Shown piece after piece: positions 1-8,834 of a stretch of DNA of 64,000 bases; position 1 is the first letter of the stretch; every line of letters begins with the position of its first letter. The position numbers and the translations under genes are program-made. The notes under the pieces are model-generated. The model saw only the letters and a list, made by a program, of their open reading frames with translations, was not told the DNA's origin and searched no databases. Source of the DNA: Kitasatospora setae KM-6054 (lineage in GTDB: Bacteria; Actinomycetota; Actinomycetes; Streptomycetales; Streptomycetaceae); contig NC_016109.1 in assembly GCF_000269985.1 (NCBI RefSeq), positions 7,839,001-7,903,000 of the forward strand. Reading direction: 5' to 3'.

Positions 1-330
1 GTGGCGGGAGGCGGCGGGGGGCTCGGCTGCGCCGGCGGCCCGGCCGGGACGGGAGAGGCTCATCAACGGGGGATACGGCCACGAGGGGGTGACCGGTTCA
101 ACGGGCCCGCCGGGCGCGGAGGGGCGGGGCCCGGTGCGGGTGGGCCGCGCGGTCGTTCGGCGGGCCGGGTGCCGGAGGCTCTCGACGGCGCGGGCGAACC
201 CCTCCACCCCGTGGCCCGCGTCCGCCCGCCGCTGTCCGGGGCATTCCCGGATGCCCCGGACAGCGGCGGGCGTTCGGCCGTACCGTGGGCATCCGTGGGC
301 ATGCGCGACGGCCGTGAAGGGGTGGGTGGG
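1..330. other. Window start, no gene assigned
   Basis: No reading frame here looks like a recognisable protein. The open frame that continues into the aminotransferase encodes low-complexity Gly/Arg/Pro sequence before position 331. The stretch may be the tail of a gene lying outside the window or plain intergenic DNA. Its one clear structure is the long hairpin at 223-272. Confidence 0.5.
223..272. terminator. Perfect 22-bp stem hairpin
   Basis: The left arm at 223-244 pairs without mismatch with 251-272 around a 6-nt loop (TCCCGG). It lies about 60 bp upstream of the aminotransferase start. There is no T-tract, which is usual for actinobacterial terminators. It is probably a terminator for a gene upstream of the window, or a protein-binding dyad. 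Confidence 0.6.
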
Positions 331-1521
331 GTGTCGGTGGCGATCGACGTCGAGCGGGTCCGTCGGGAGACGGCAGGGGTCGCGCGGGTGGTGCATCTCA
401 ACAACGCGGGGTCGGCCCTCCCGCCGCGTCCGGTGGTCGAGGCGGTGATCGGGCACCTGCGGCTGGAGGAGCAGATCGGCGGGTACGAGGCGGCGGCCGC
501 GCAGGCCGGGCCGATCGAGCACGTCTACGACGCGCTGGCCCGGCTGCTCGGTGCCGGACGGGACGACATCGCGGTGGTGGAGAACGCCACCCGCGCCTGG
601 GACATGGCGTTCTACTCGCTGCCGTGGGCCGAGGGCGACCGCATCCTGACCGCCCGCGCCGAGTACGCCAGCAACGCCGTCGCCTTCCTGCAGACCGCCC
701 GCCGCCACGGCGTGCGCGTCGACGTCGTGCCGGACGACGCCGACGGCCAGCTCGACGTCGACGCCCTGCGCGCGATGGTCGACGAGCGGGTCAAGCTCAT
801 CGCGGTGACGCACGTGCCGACCCAGGGCGGGCTGGTCAACCCGGCCGCCGAGATCGGGAAGGTCGCCCGGCAGGCCGGGATCGTCTACCTGCTGGACGCC
901 TGCCAGTCCGTCGGCCAACTGCCGCTCGACGTCGGCGAGATCGGCTGCGACCTGCTCAGCGGGACCGGCCGCAAGTTCCTGCGCGCCCCGCGCGGCACCG
1001 GCTTCCTGTACTGCTCGCCGCGGATCCGCGCACGGTTGGAGCCGCCGTTCCTGGACCTGCACGCGGCCGCCTGGACCTCGGCCGACGGCTACCGGGTCCG
1101 GGACGACGCCCGCCGGTTCGAGAACTGGGAGACCTACTACGCCGGCAAGATCGGCCTCGGCACCGCCGTGGACTACGCCCTCGACCTCGGCCTGGAGGCC
1201 ATCGAGGAACGGGTGACCGCGCTGGCCGCCACCCTGCGCGCGCGGCTGCGGGCACTCCCCGGCGTGCGGGTCCACGACCGGGGCGCCCGCCAGTGCGGCA
1301 TCGTGACCTTCACCGTCGAGGGCCACGACAGCCGGGACGTCGCCCGGCTCCTCGGGAGTCGCGGGATCAACGTCTCGGTCGCCCTCGCCGACCACGCGCG
1401 CTGGGACTTCGAACCCCGCTCGCTCGCTTCGGTGGTCCGGGCCTCGGTGCACTACTACAACACGGACGACGAGATCGACCGGCTGATCGACGCCCTCCCG
1501 GTGCCCGCCGCCCGGGCCTGA
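331..1521 (+). CDS. Class V aminotransferase-fold PLP enzyme
   Basis: A 396-residue PLP-dependent enzyme of the class V aminotransferase / cysteine desulfurase-like superfamily, which also includes isopenicillin-N epimerase-like proteins. The cofactor lysine is K215 in SGTGRKFLRAPRGTGF. The Asp of LLDACQSVGQ is the residue expected to contact the pyridine nitrogen. There is no signal peptide, so it should be cytosolic. The GTG at 331 is chosen because AAGGGG at 317-322 lies 8 nt upstream; the ATG at 301 lacks such a site. The open frame runs further upstream, but that translation is low complexity. The substrate cannot be told from the sequence, and neighbours give no pathway. Sequence alone does not separate a desulfurase from a C-S lyase or epimerase. 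Confidence 0.9.
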   Translation: MSVAIDVERVRRETAGVARVVHLNNAGSALPPRPVVEAVIGHLRLEEQIGGYEAAAAQAGPIEHVYDALARLLGAGRDDIAVVENATRAWDMAFYSLPWAEGDRILTARAEYASNAVAFLQTARRHGVRVDVVPDDADGQLDVDALRAMVDERVKLIAVTHVPTQGGLVNPAAEIGKVARQAGIVYLLDACQSVGQLPLDVGEIGCDLLSGTGRKFLRAPRGTGFLYCSPRIRARLEPPFLDLHAAAWTSADGYRVRDDARRFENWETYYAGKIGLGTAVDYALDLGLEAIEERVTALAATLRARLRALPGVRVHDRGARQCGIVTFTVEGHDSRDVARLLGSRGINVSVALADHARWDFEPRSLASVVRASVHYYNTDDEIDRLIDALPVPAARA

Positions 1522-1560
1522 GCGGCCGAGGGCCCGCTCTCCCGGGTCCCCGGGTCGAAA

Positions 1561-1616
1561 GGCCGGCGGGCCGGCGGGTCGGCGGGTCGGCAGGCCGGCG
1601 GGTCGGCGGGCCGACA
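1561..1616. repeat. Seven tandem 8-bp units (GGYCGGCG)
   Basis: Seven consecutive 8-bp units match GGCCGGCG or GGTCGGCG with few changes. They fill the gap between the two convergent genes and end 3 bp before the lipoprotein stop codon at 1619-1621. Probably a minisatellite; a role in transcription termination is possible but not shown. Confidence 0.8.
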
Positions 1617-1618
1617 GG

Positions 1619-2359
1619 TCAGGAGGCCGTCGGCTGGGGGCTCAGCGGGTGCTCGGACAGCTTCTCCTCCGCCCGCTTGAGGAGTTCGGCGGCCTTCTTC
1701 CGTGCCGCGGCCTCCGCCTTGTCGAGCGCGCCCGGGTAGTCGGCGGCGAGGCCGGGGCCGGCGCCGTAGTCGACGTCGACGGCGAGGTTCAGGTTGCCGT
1801 CGCAGACGGCGGACTGGAAGGTCAGTCGGTCGACCGGGGTGGTGGCGGAGTCGGTGCGCGGGTGCCGGACGGACGACTGGTAGCCCTGTTGGCCGAGGCC
1901 GCCGCCGTCGTTCGGCGTGAACGTCCGGGTCTCGGTCGGCTTGGGGCCGTCGAGCGGGGACTTCGCCACGTCGGCCGAGACCTCCAGCCAGTGGCAGCCG
2001 CGGGCCGCCTCGAAGACCGTCGCGTCGATGACCACCCGCCAGTCCCCGTCCGCCGAGGAGGCGTCGTAGCTGCAGCTGAGGGTCTTGGACGGATCGGTCT
2101 CGATGCCCTCGCTGGTCACCGGTATGGAGCCGGTCAGCTGCCCCGGCAGGCCGGGGTCGCCCACCGCCGCGCAGAGGTCGTCGATCACGCGGTACCGGCC
2201 GGCCTGCCGCGGCTGCCCGGCGTCGCCGGGGGTGCTCGGGCCGGGGCTGCCGGTGGCAGCGCTCCCGCCGCCGCCACCGCTGCAGGCGGTGGTCGACAGC
2301 AGGGCGGCGGCCAGCAGGGCGGCCGCGGTGGTGCGGTGGGTTCGGTTTCGACTCGTCAC
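1619..2359 (-). CDS. DUF3558-like lipoprotein
   Basis: A 246-residue exported lipoprotein. The N-terminus has a short basic stretch, a hydrophobic run and a lipobox ending in LLSTTAC, so it should be lipidated at Cys and held on the outer face of the membrane. A Gly/Ser/Pro linker follows, then a domain starting near ICDLCAAVGD-type sequence (here IDDLCAAVG) with a pair of cysteines and a C-terminal charged helix. This layout fits the DUF3558 family of actinobacterial lipoproteins. The start is GTG at 2359-2357; its first bases overlap the TGA of the upstream ArsR gene (GTGA), so the two are translationally coupled. Function is unknown. Regulation is probably shared with the repressor. Confidence 0.8.
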   Translation of the reverse strand: MTSRNRTHRTTAAALLAAALLSTTACSGGGGGSAATGSPGPSTPGDAGQPRQAGRYRVIDDLCAAVGDPGLPGQLTGSIPVTSEGIETDPSKTLSCSYDASSADGDWRVVIDATVFEAARGCHWLEVSADVAKSPLDGPKPTETRTFTPNDGGGLGQQGYQSSVRHPRTDSATTPVDRLTFQSAVCDGNLNLAVDVDYGAGPGLAADYPGALDKAEAAARKKAAELLKRAEEKLSEHPLSPQPTAS

Positions 2360-2745
2360 GGCGCCAGGGTAGTGCGGGGGTCGGACACGGTCGCCGGGTT
2401 CGCCTCGAACGGTGACGGTTCGTCAGTTGTTTCTCGACGTACGGCTGGTGGCGCGGTCAGGACGGCGTCGAGCAGGTGGGGGAAACGGGCGTCGAGTTCG
2501 GTGCGGCGGAGGGTGACCAGGCGGGTCCTTCCGCTGGTGCGGGTGGAGGTGATGCCCGCTTCGCGCAGGATCCGCCAGTGGTTGGAGAGGGTCGAGCGCG
2601 GGACGGCCAGGCCCTCGGGGCTGCAGGTGGTCTCGCCGTCGGCGGCCAGCAGGCGCAGCAGTTGCAGGCGTACGGGGTCGCCGAGGGCGTGCAGCACGGT
2701 CGCCAGGTCGAAGTCCTGGGGGTGGGGCTGGGGCAGGGTGCGCAC
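2356..2745 (-). CDS. ArsR-family HTH repressor
   Basis: A 129-residue winged-helix regulator. It has an ArsR-type start (LATVLHALGDPVRLQLLRLL), a recognition helix in PRSTLSNHWRILREAGI, and a wing containing SGRTRLVTL. No cysteine cluster typical of metal-sensing ArsR members is evident, so it is more likely a non-metal member of the family. The GTG start at 2745 has AGGAGGA 6 nt upstream. The stop overlaps the start of the lipoprotein gene. It is divergent from the VOC gene at 2832, and a CGATTCG/CGAATCG inverted repeat in the shared region is the likely operator. It probably represses itself and the VOC gene. Confidence 0.88.
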   Translation of the reverse strand: MRTLPQPHPQDFDLATVLHALGDPVRLQLLRLLAADGETTCSPEGLAVPRSTLSNHWRILREAGITSTRTSGRTRLVTLRRTELDARFPHLLDAVLTAPPAVRRETTDEPSPFEANPATVSDPRTTLAP

Positions 2746-2773
2746 GGGCTTCCTCCTCCTCGGGGTCGGCGTC

Positions 2774-2814
2774 TAGTATGGCGCCCGGTTCAACGATTCG
2801 GGAAAGTCGAATCG
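2774..2814 (+). promoter_or_regulatory. Putative ArsR operator and -10 box
   Basis: CGATTCG at 2794-2800 and CGAATCG at 2808-2814 form a perfect 7-bp inverted repeat with a 7-nt spacer. A TAGTAT box at 2774-2779 lies 15 bp upstream and fits a -10 element for the rightward gene. This sits between a repressor and its divergent neighbour, where an autoregulatory operator is expected. Confidence 0.55.
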
Positions 2815-2831
2815 ATCATGGAGGGGTGGAC

Positions 2832-3182
2832 GTGAAGGTACTGGCCACACTGGCCCGGCTGTACGTGGACGACCTGGACCGGGCGCTGCCCGCCCTGCGC
2901 GACCTGACCGGCCGGGAGGTCGGCAAGCGCTTCGGGTACGGCGACGTGGAGGTGGCGGGCATCGGCGGCTTCCTGCTGGTCGCGGGCACCGAGGAGGCCC
3001 TCGCCCCGTTCCGGGACGTCCAGAGCACCGTGCTCGTCGACGACCTGGACGGGCTGCGGGCGCTGCTGGACGCGCGCGGCGGCGAGATCGTCTCGGGCCC
3101 GAACCGGGTGCCGACCGGCCGCAACGCCGTCGTGCGGCACCCGGGGGGCGTCGTCATCGAGTACGTCGAGCACACCGCCTAG
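2832..3182 (+). CDS. VOC (glyoxalase-like) protein
   Basis: A 116-residue single-domain protein of the vicinal oxygen chelate superfamily. It shows the paired beta-alpha-beta-beta-beta pattern: LARLYVDDLDRALP, GGFLLVAG, VLVDDLDGLRALLDARGG, and a final AVVRHPGGVVIEYVEH that carries the usual C-terminal Glu/His metal-site region. GTG at 2832 has GAGGGG 5 nt upstream. An ATG at 2818 opens only a five-codon frame ending at this start. It is divergent from the ArsR gene and probably controlled by it. Substrate unknown; such proteins are often lyases, dioxygenases or drug-binding resistance proteins. Confidence 0.85.
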   Translation: MKVLATLARLYVDDLDRALPALRDLTGREVGKRFGYGDVEVAGIGGFLLVAGTEEALAPFRDVQSTVLVDDLDGLRALLDARGGEIVSGPNRVPTGRNAVVRHPGGVVIEYVEHTA

Positions 3183-3211
3183 CCGCACGCCGGGCCCCGG
3201 GCTGGTGTGGT

Positions 3212-6200
3212 CTAGGGCTCCGGCTCGGGCTCCGGTTCCGGCAGGTGGGCGGTCTGGAGTTGGACGGTGCGGCGGCGGGTGATGTGCAGGGCGCGGCCGG
3301 GCGGGAGTTGGCGGGGTTTGACGCTGCCGAAGAGGGTGCCCTCGCTGGGCGGGCAGGAGAGCAGGGTGACGGGGGTGTTGACGTCCTGGAGGCGGCGGAG
3401 CAGGGCGTCGTTGTAGGCGCGGCCGATGCCGTTGGCGGAGCGGGCGACGATCAGGTGCAGGCCGAGTTCGGTGCCCTGGGCGAGGTGGTCGAGGACCGGG
3501 GCGAAGGGGTGGGCGGCGCCGGGCTGGGTGGGGACGAGGTCGTAGTCGTCGACCAGCACGAACAGTTCGGGGCCGGTCCACCAGTCGCGCAGCCGCAGCC
3601 GGGCGGGGCTGATCTCCTCGCCGGGGAGCCGGGCGGTCATCGCGCGGGCGGCGCCGGTGACGACCTGTTTGAGGACGTCGAGGGCGACGGCGTAGCCGAG
3701 GCGGTACTCCTCGGGGACGCTCTCGTACAGGCCGCGCCGGAAGTCGACCAGCATGATGCGGGCCTCGGCGGGGGTGTAGGCGGTGGTGATGGCGGAGACC
3801 AGCAGGCGCAGCAGGTTGGTCTTGCCGCTCTCGCTGTCGCCGACCACGAGCAGGTGCGGGGACTCCTCGAAGTCGTGCCAGAGCGGGGCGATGGTGCTGC
3901 CCTCCAGGCCGAGCGGGACGCGCAACCGGCCTTCGGGGGAGGGGAGTTCCGCGGCGTCGAGGAGGGCGGGCAGCATCCGGACGTGCGGGGCGCGCGGGCC
4001 GGTCCAGTGTTCGTCGACGGCGTCGATCAGGTCGGCGACGCCGTCGGTGAGGGTCTCGCTGTCGCCGAGGCCGTCGATCCGGGGCAGTGCGGCGAGGAAG
4101 TGGTGCCGGTCGGCGGTCAGGCCGCGGCCGGGGACCCGCGGGACGGTCTGCGCGGCCCGCATGTTGATCGCGGAGTCGATCGGGTCGCCGAGGCGCAGTT
4201 CGAAGCGGGTGCCCAGCTGGTCGCGCAGGCCGCTCGGCACGTCGTTCCAGCGGGCGGCCGAAAGCACCAGGTGGACGCCGTAGTTGAGGCCGCGGCCGGC
4301 GATCAGGGCGAGCGCGGGCAGCAGCGCGGTGAACTCCTCGCGGACGGTGTTCCAGCCGTCGATGACCAGGAACACGTCGCCGTGCCGCTCCTCGCCGAGT
4401 GCCGGGTCGGCGGCGGCCCGGCGGCGCCGGAACGCGGCCGCCGAGTCGATGTTCCGCTGGGCGAAGAGCAGTTCGCGGCGGGTGATGACGTCGGCGACCT
4501 CGGCGACGGTGCGCTGCACCCGTTCGGGCTCGTGCCGCCCGGCGACCCCGCCGACGTGCGGCAGGTCGCGCAGCCCGGAGAGCGTGCCGCCGCCGAAGTC
4601 CAGGCAGTAGAACTGGACTTCGCGCGGGCTGTGGGTGAGCGCCAGCCCGGCCACCAGGGTCCGCAGCAGGGTGCTCTTGCCGCTCTGCGGCCCGCCCGCG
4701 ACGCCGACGTGGCCGCCGGCCGCGGACAGGTCGGCGGTGAGCAGCTCGCGCTGCTGCTGGAACGGCCGGTCCACCACGCCGACCGGCACGGTCAGCGCCC
4801 CGACGGCCGGGCGCCCGTCCGGGGCCAGCCCGTACCCGGGGACGGGGGCCAGCGGCGGCAGCAGCTCGTCCAGGGTCGGCGGGGTCTCCAGCGGGGGCAG
4901 CCAGACCCGGTGGGCGGGCGGCCCGGCGTCGCGCAGCCGCTCGGCGGCGAGTTCGAGCAGCGTGGTGTCCGGCTCGTCCTCCGGTACGGGGGCGGGGAGT
5001 TCGGGCGCGGTGCGGCGCGGCGCCACGTAGTCGGTGCCGTACGGGACGATCTGCCCGGCCGCCGCGGCCTGCCGGGCCGCGCCGCGCCGGCGCCGGTACG
5101 GGCCGGAGACGTACGCGGACTTGAACCTGGTCAGGGTGGCGGTGTCGCTGCGCAGGATGCCGTTGCCGGGCTGCGAGGGCAGCTGGTAGGCGTCCGGGAC
5201 GCCGAGCACGCCGCGGCTCTCCATCGCGGAGAAGGTGCGCAGGCCGATCCGGTACGACAGGTGCGACTCCAGGGCGTGCATCCGGCCCTCGTCCAGGCGC
5301 TGCGAGGCGAGCAGCAGGTGCACGCCGAGCGAGCGGCCGAGCCGGCCGATCATGATGAACAGGTCCATGAAGTCCCGGTGCGCGGACAGCAGTTCGCTGA
5401 ACTCGTCGACCACCACGAACAGGGTCGGCAGCGGGTCCAGCGGGGTGCCGGCCGCCCGGGCGTTCTCGTAGTCCAGCAGCGAGCTGTAGGTGCCGGCCGC
5501 GCGCAGCAGCTCCTGGCGGCGGTTCAGCTCGCCGTGCAGGGCGTCGCGCATCCGGTCGACCAGGGCCGCCTCGTCCGCCAGGTTGGTGATCACCGCGGAG
5601 GTGTGCGGCAGCTCGTCCAGGCCGAGGAAGGTCGCGCCGCCCTTGAAGTCGACCAGCACGAAGTTCAGCGTCTCCGAGGAGTGGGTCAGCGCCAGCGCCA
5701 GCACCAGGGTGCGCAGCAGCTCGGACTTGCCGGAGCCGGTCGCGCCGATCAGCATGCCGTGCGGGCCCATGCCGCCCTGTGCCGACTCCTTCAGGTCCAG
5801 CTCCACCGGGGTGCCGTCCGCGCCGACGCCGATCGGCACCCGCAGCCGCCCGCCCGGCGGCCGGACCGCCCAGCGCGCCGCCACGTCGTGCCGGTACAGG
5901 TCGTTGACGTCCAGCAGCGCCGTCAGGTCGAAGTCGGTGCTCAGCGGCTCGGCCGCGTCCAGCGCGTCGCCCAGCCGGTACGGTGCCAGCGCGGTGGCGA
6001 ACCGGGCGGCCGCCGGGCCGGACAGCGCGTCCGGGCGGCCGAGCACCGTCGAGGTGTCCTGCCGGTTGCGGTCGGCGCTCACCAACGCCAGCTCGTCGCC
6101 GTCGAGTCGCAGCCGCAGCCGGTGCGGGGCGGACTGCCACTCCAGCGCCCCGGCCAGGTCGATCAGCACCGCGTTGCGGTACCCCGCCAGCGCCGCCCGG

Positions 6201-7204
6201 CTGCCCGCCGGCAGCGCCACCCCGTCCAGCACGATCACCGTGAACGGCTCGTCCCGGCCCGGCTGGGTGTCCGGCTCGTACGGCGGGCGGTCGGTGAACT
6301 CCGGGCCCAGCAGCTGCTCCAGCTCCAGCAGCGAGTCCGCGACCAGCCGCACCGGGCCCGCGCCGTCGGTGTCCACCGGGTGCAGCGCGTGCGGCAGCCA
6401 CTTCAGCCACGACCACTCGGTGCGCAGCTCCGGCGCCACCGCCGCCGCGATCCGCAACTCGTCCGGAGCGTGGAAGAACGCCAGCTGGGCCAGCATCGCC
6501 CGGACCAACTCCCGTGGCGGCCGCGCCCGTTCGTCCTCCGGCGCGGAGCGCACCAGCACGTGCGCGTACCCCCGCACGTGCACCGCGATCGGCTGGTCCG
6601 CGACCGAGCCGTACGCGTGGATGAACCGGCGCAGCGCGTGCGCGCACAGCGGCTCCAGGTCCTCCACCGGCTGCGTCGACAGCGGCGCCAGCCGCACCGC
6701 CAACCGCTGCGCGCCGACCGCGATCCGCACGTCCCCGAAGTCCGGGTGCGCCGCCCGCCGCTCCCACAGCCGCGAGGACCGCACCATCGACCCCAGCGCC
6801 CCCGGCGCCGGGTGCCGCCACGCCAGCGCCTCCCGCTGACCCGCCACGTGCCGCCGCACCTGCCGGCGCATCTGCGCCAGGTACCGCAGGTAGTCCCGCC
6901 GCTCGGACCGCAACTGCCGCTTGCGGTCGCCCGCGCCCCGGACCAGCTGCGTCACCAGCATGCCGACCGCCGACAGCCCCATCATGCCCATCGCCACGTA
7001 CGTCAGCGGGCCGTTCGCCGACTGCGGGTTCAGGAAGATCATCACCATCGAGAGCGAGCTCAGCGCCATCGGCGCCATCGCGATCACGTTGCCCATGCCG
7101 CTCTGCTGCTCCGGGAGCACCGGCGGCTCCTGCAACTGCAACTCGCCGTCCGGCATCGCCGGCCCGGGACGCCGGGGCGGACGGTCGACCAGGACCACGC
7201 TCAA
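3212..7204 (-). CDS. eccC: Type VII secretion ATPase EccC
   Basis: A 1330-residue FtsK/SpoIIIE-type motor of the ESX/type VII machine. The N-terminus has two membrane segments at about residues 40-90 (MAPMALSSLSMVMIFL and YVAMGMMGLSAVGMLV). Three ATPase modules follow, with P-loops GATGSGKSELL near residue 486, GGPQSGKSTLL near 838 and GDSESGKTNLL near 1124. Walker B-like strands are LFVVVDEFSELL, DVFLVIDGWN and ELFVLVDDYD. Length and order match EccC, which recognises substrates and drives export. The start is taken as TTG at 7204 (MSVVLVDRPPR), with GGAG about 8 nt upstream; the open frame extends much further but is not protein-like. It is divergent from eccD across a strong dyad. Confidence 0.97.
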   Translation of the reverse strand: MSVVLVDRPPRRPGPAMPDGELQLQEPPVLPEQQSGMGNVIAMAPMALSSLSMVMIFLNPQSANGPLTYVAMGMMGLSAVGMLVTQLVRGAGDRKRQLRSERRDYLRYLAQMRRQVRRHVAGQREALAWRHPAPGALGSMVRSSRLWERRAAHPDFGDVRIAVGAQRLAVRLAPLSTQPVEDLEPLCAHALRRFIHAYGSVADQPIAVHVRGYAHVLVRSAPEDERARPPRELVRAMLAQLAFFHAPDELRIAAAVAPELRTEWSWLKWLPHALHPVDTDGAGPVRLVADSLLELEQLLGPEFTDRPPYEPDTQPGRDEPFTVIVLDGVALPAGSRAALAGYRNAVLIDLAGALEWQSAPHRLRLRLDGDELALVSADRNRQDTSTVLGRPDALSGPAAARFATALAPYRLGDALDAAEPLSTDFDLTALLDVNDLYRHDVAARWAVRPPGGRLRVPIGVGADGTPVELDLKESAQGGMGPHGMLIGATGSGKSELLRTLVLALALTHSSETLNFVLVDFKGGATFLGLDELPHTSAVITNLADEAALVDRMRDALHGELNRRQELLRAAGTYSSLLDYENARAAGTPLDPLPTLFVVVDEFSELLSAHRDFMDLFIMIGRLGRSLGVHLLLASQRLDEGRMHALESHLSYRIGLRTFSAMESRGVLGVPDAYQLPSQPGNGILRSDTATLTRFKSAYVSGPYRRRRGAARQAAAAGQIVPYGTDYVAPRRTAPELPAPVPEDEPDTTLLELAAERLRDAGPPAHRVWLPPLETPPTLDELLPPLAPVPGYGLAPDGRPAVGALTVPVGVVDRPFQQQRELLTADLSAAGGHVGVAGGPQSGKSTLLRTLVAGLALTHSPREVQFYCLDFGGGTLSGLRDLPHVGGVAGRHEPERVQRTVAEVADVITRRELLFAQRNIDSAAAFRRRRAAADPALGEERHGDVFLVIDGWNTVREEFTALLPALALIAGRGLNYGVHLVLSAARWNDVPSGLRDQLGTRFELRLGDPIDSAINMRAAQTVPRVPGRGLTADRHHFLAALPRIDGLGDSETLTDGVADLIDAVDEHWTGPRAPHVRMLPALLDAAELPSPEGRLRVPLGLEGSTIAPLWHDFEESPHLLVVGDSESGKTNLLRLLVSAITTAYTPAEARIMLVDFRRGLYESVPEEYRLGYAVALDVLKQVVTGAARAMTARLPGEEISPARLRLRDWWTGPELFVLVDDYDLVPTQPGAAHPFAPVLDHLAQGTELGLHLIVARSANGIGRAYNDALLRRLQDVNTPVTLLSCPPSEGTLFGSVKPRQLPPGRALHITRRRTVQLQTAHLPEPEPEPEP

Positions 7205-7223
7205 CGGGGAACTCCATCGCGAA

Positions 7224-7259
7224 GGGATCGGCAGAGGGACCGGCAGAGGGATCGCCGGG
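7224..7259. repeat. Three tandem 12-bp units in the eccC leader
   Basis: GGGATCGGCAGA, GGGACCGGCAGA and GGGATCGCCGGG follow each other directly, just upstream of the eccC start. They would be part of the eccC 5' leader or promoter. Function not evident. Confidence 0.6.
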
Positions 7260-7276
7260 GGCGGACGGGGCCCGGC

Positions 7277-7354
7277 CCACCCAGGCGTACGGGCCGCGGC
7301 CCCTCCGCGGTTCAGCTGAACCGTCCGCGGGGTGCCGCCCGTACGCCTGGGTGG
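7277..7354. promoter_or_regulatory. 78-bp concentric dyad between eccC and eccD
   Basis: The arms CCACCCAGGCGTACGGGC (7277-7294) and its exact complement (7337-7354) enclose a perfect 16-bp palindrome, CGGTTCAGCTGAACCG (7308-7323). Both dyads share the same centre at 7315.5. The element lies in the divergent intergenic space of the secretion locus, 72 bp from the eccC start and 34 bp before the eccD start. It is probably an operator, or a shared promoter control site, for both transcripts. Confidence 0.7.
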
Positions 7355-7388
7355 CGGAACGCACGGCACGAGAGGGGCGCGGACAGCG

Positions 7389-8762
7389 ATGAGCGGTGGC
7401 ACGGCGGCGACCGGACTGGTCCGGCTGAGGTTCCGGGCCCCCGAGGCCGCGTTCGAACTCGCCCTCCCCGGCGACGTCGTCCTCGCCGACCTGCTGCCCG
7501 CCGTCCTCGGCTGGGCCGGGCCCGGCGTCCAGGAGGACGGCGGCGACCACTCCGGCTGGGTCCTGCAACGGATCGGCGGCGCCCCCCTCGACGAGGAGCG
7601 CACCCTGGACGCCCTCGGCCTGCGCGACGGCGAGGAGCTCCACCTCCGCCCCGGCCAGGCCCCGCTGCCCGAAGTCCACTTCGACGACCTGGTCGACGGC
7701 GTCCGCACCGGCACCCTCGCCCGCGGCGACTCCTGGCGCCCCGCCGCCACCCGCCGCCTCGCCCTCGCCCTCGCCCTCACCGCCCTCGGCTGCGGCCTGC
7801 TGCTGCTCGCCCTCCCCGGCCCCGCCGCCCCCCGCTGCGCCGCCGCCGCCCTCACCGCCCTCGCCCTGCTGGCCGGCGCCCGCGCCCTCACCCGGCAGCT
7901 CGGCGACCCCGGCACCGGCACCGCGCTCGCCGTCGCCGGCGTCGCCCACGCCGCCGCGGCCGCCGCCCTGCTGCCCGGCGTCACCGGCCCCGCCCGGCTG
8001 CTGGCCGGCGCGTCCGCCGCCACCGGGGCCACCGTCCTCGCCCTCGCCCTCACCGGCGCCGGAGCCGTCTGCACCGGACTCCTCGCCGCCGCCGTCCTCG
8101 CCTGCGGCGCCGGCGCCCTCACCGCCCGCGGCGTCCCCGCCACCCACGCCGCCGCCGTCACCGCCGCCACCGCCGTGCTGTTCGGCGCGTTCGCGCCCGC
8201 GCTCGCCTTCCGGCTCTCCGGACTGCGCCTGCCCGCGCTGCCCCGCAACGCCGACGAACTCCAGCAGGACATCGAACCCTTCCCCGCCGACGACGTCCTC
8301 GCCCGCAGCCTGGTCGCCGACAGCTACCTGGCCGGCCTCTTCCTCGCCGTCGGCGCGGTCTGCGCCACCGCCCTCACCCTGCTCGCCACCGCCCGCGACA
8401 CCGGCTGGGCCGTCCCCGCCACCGCCGCCGACCTCTCCGTGCTGCTGCTCCTGCACGCCCGCGACATCGGCGGCCTGCGCCAGCGCCTCGCCCTGCTGCT
8501 CCCCGGCGCCCTCGGCCTCGCCCTGCTCGCCCTCCGCGCCGCCGCGCACACCGACCCGGCCGGCCGCCTCCCGCTGTACGCCCTGCTCACCGCCGCCGCC
8601 ACCGCCCTCGTCCTCACCGCCCGCACCGTCCCCGGCCGCCGCCTCCTCCCGTACTGGGGCCGGGCCGGCGACCTCCTGCACACCCTCACCGCCCTCGCCC
8701 TGCTGCCGCTCGCCCTCCAGGTCCTCGGCTTCTACGGCGCGATGCGCGGGCTCGCCGGCTGA
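7389..8762 (+). CDS. eccD: Type VII secretion membrane channel EccD
   Basis: A 457-residue membrane protein. Residues 1-100 form a ubiquitin-like (YukD-type) domain: VRLRFRAPEAAFELALPGDV, then LDALGLRDGEELHLRPG. The rest holds about eleven closely spaced hydrophobic helices, beginning LALALALTALGCGLLLLAL. This is the EccD plan, in which the Ubl domain faces the cytosol and the helices line the export channel core. ATG 7389 (MSGGTAATG) is preferred to an upstream ATG at 7332 because the extra residues fall inside the regulatory dyad and are not conserved-looking. A GGA lies 5 nt before the start. It leads the rightward operon and is followed 72 bp later by eccB. Confidence 0.95.
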   Translation: MSGGTAATGLVRLRFRAPEAAFELALPGDVVLADLLPAVLGWAGPGVQEDGGDHSGWVLQRIGGAPLDEERTLDALGLRDGEELHLRPGQAPLPEVHFDDLVDGVRTGTLARGDSWRPAATRRLALALALTALGCGLLLLALPGPAAPRCAAAALTALALLAGARALTRQLGDPGTGTALAVAGVAHAAAAAALLPGVTGPARLLAGASAATGATVLALALTGAGAVCTGLLAAAVLACGAGALTARGVPATHAAAVTAATAVLFGAFAPALAFRLSGLRLPALPRNADELQQDIEPFPADDVLARSLVADSYLAGLFLAVGAVCATALTLLATARDTGWAVPATAADLSVLLLLHARDIGGLRQRLALLLPGALGLALLALRAAAHTDPAGRLPLYALLTAAATALVLTARTVPGRRLLPYWGRAGDLLHTLTALALLPLALQVLGFYGAMRGLAG

Positions 8763-8834
8763 GCGCCGCCGCAGGAGCGCCGCTCTGACCGTCCGCCCGT
8801 CCCCTTCGCCACCGACCCCCAGGAGGTACCCGTC

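Noticed and set aside
2818..2835. Five-codon leader frame ending at the VOC start
   Set aside because: ATG 2818 opens MEGWT and a stop overlapping the GTG start. It has no ribosome site of its own and is probably chance.
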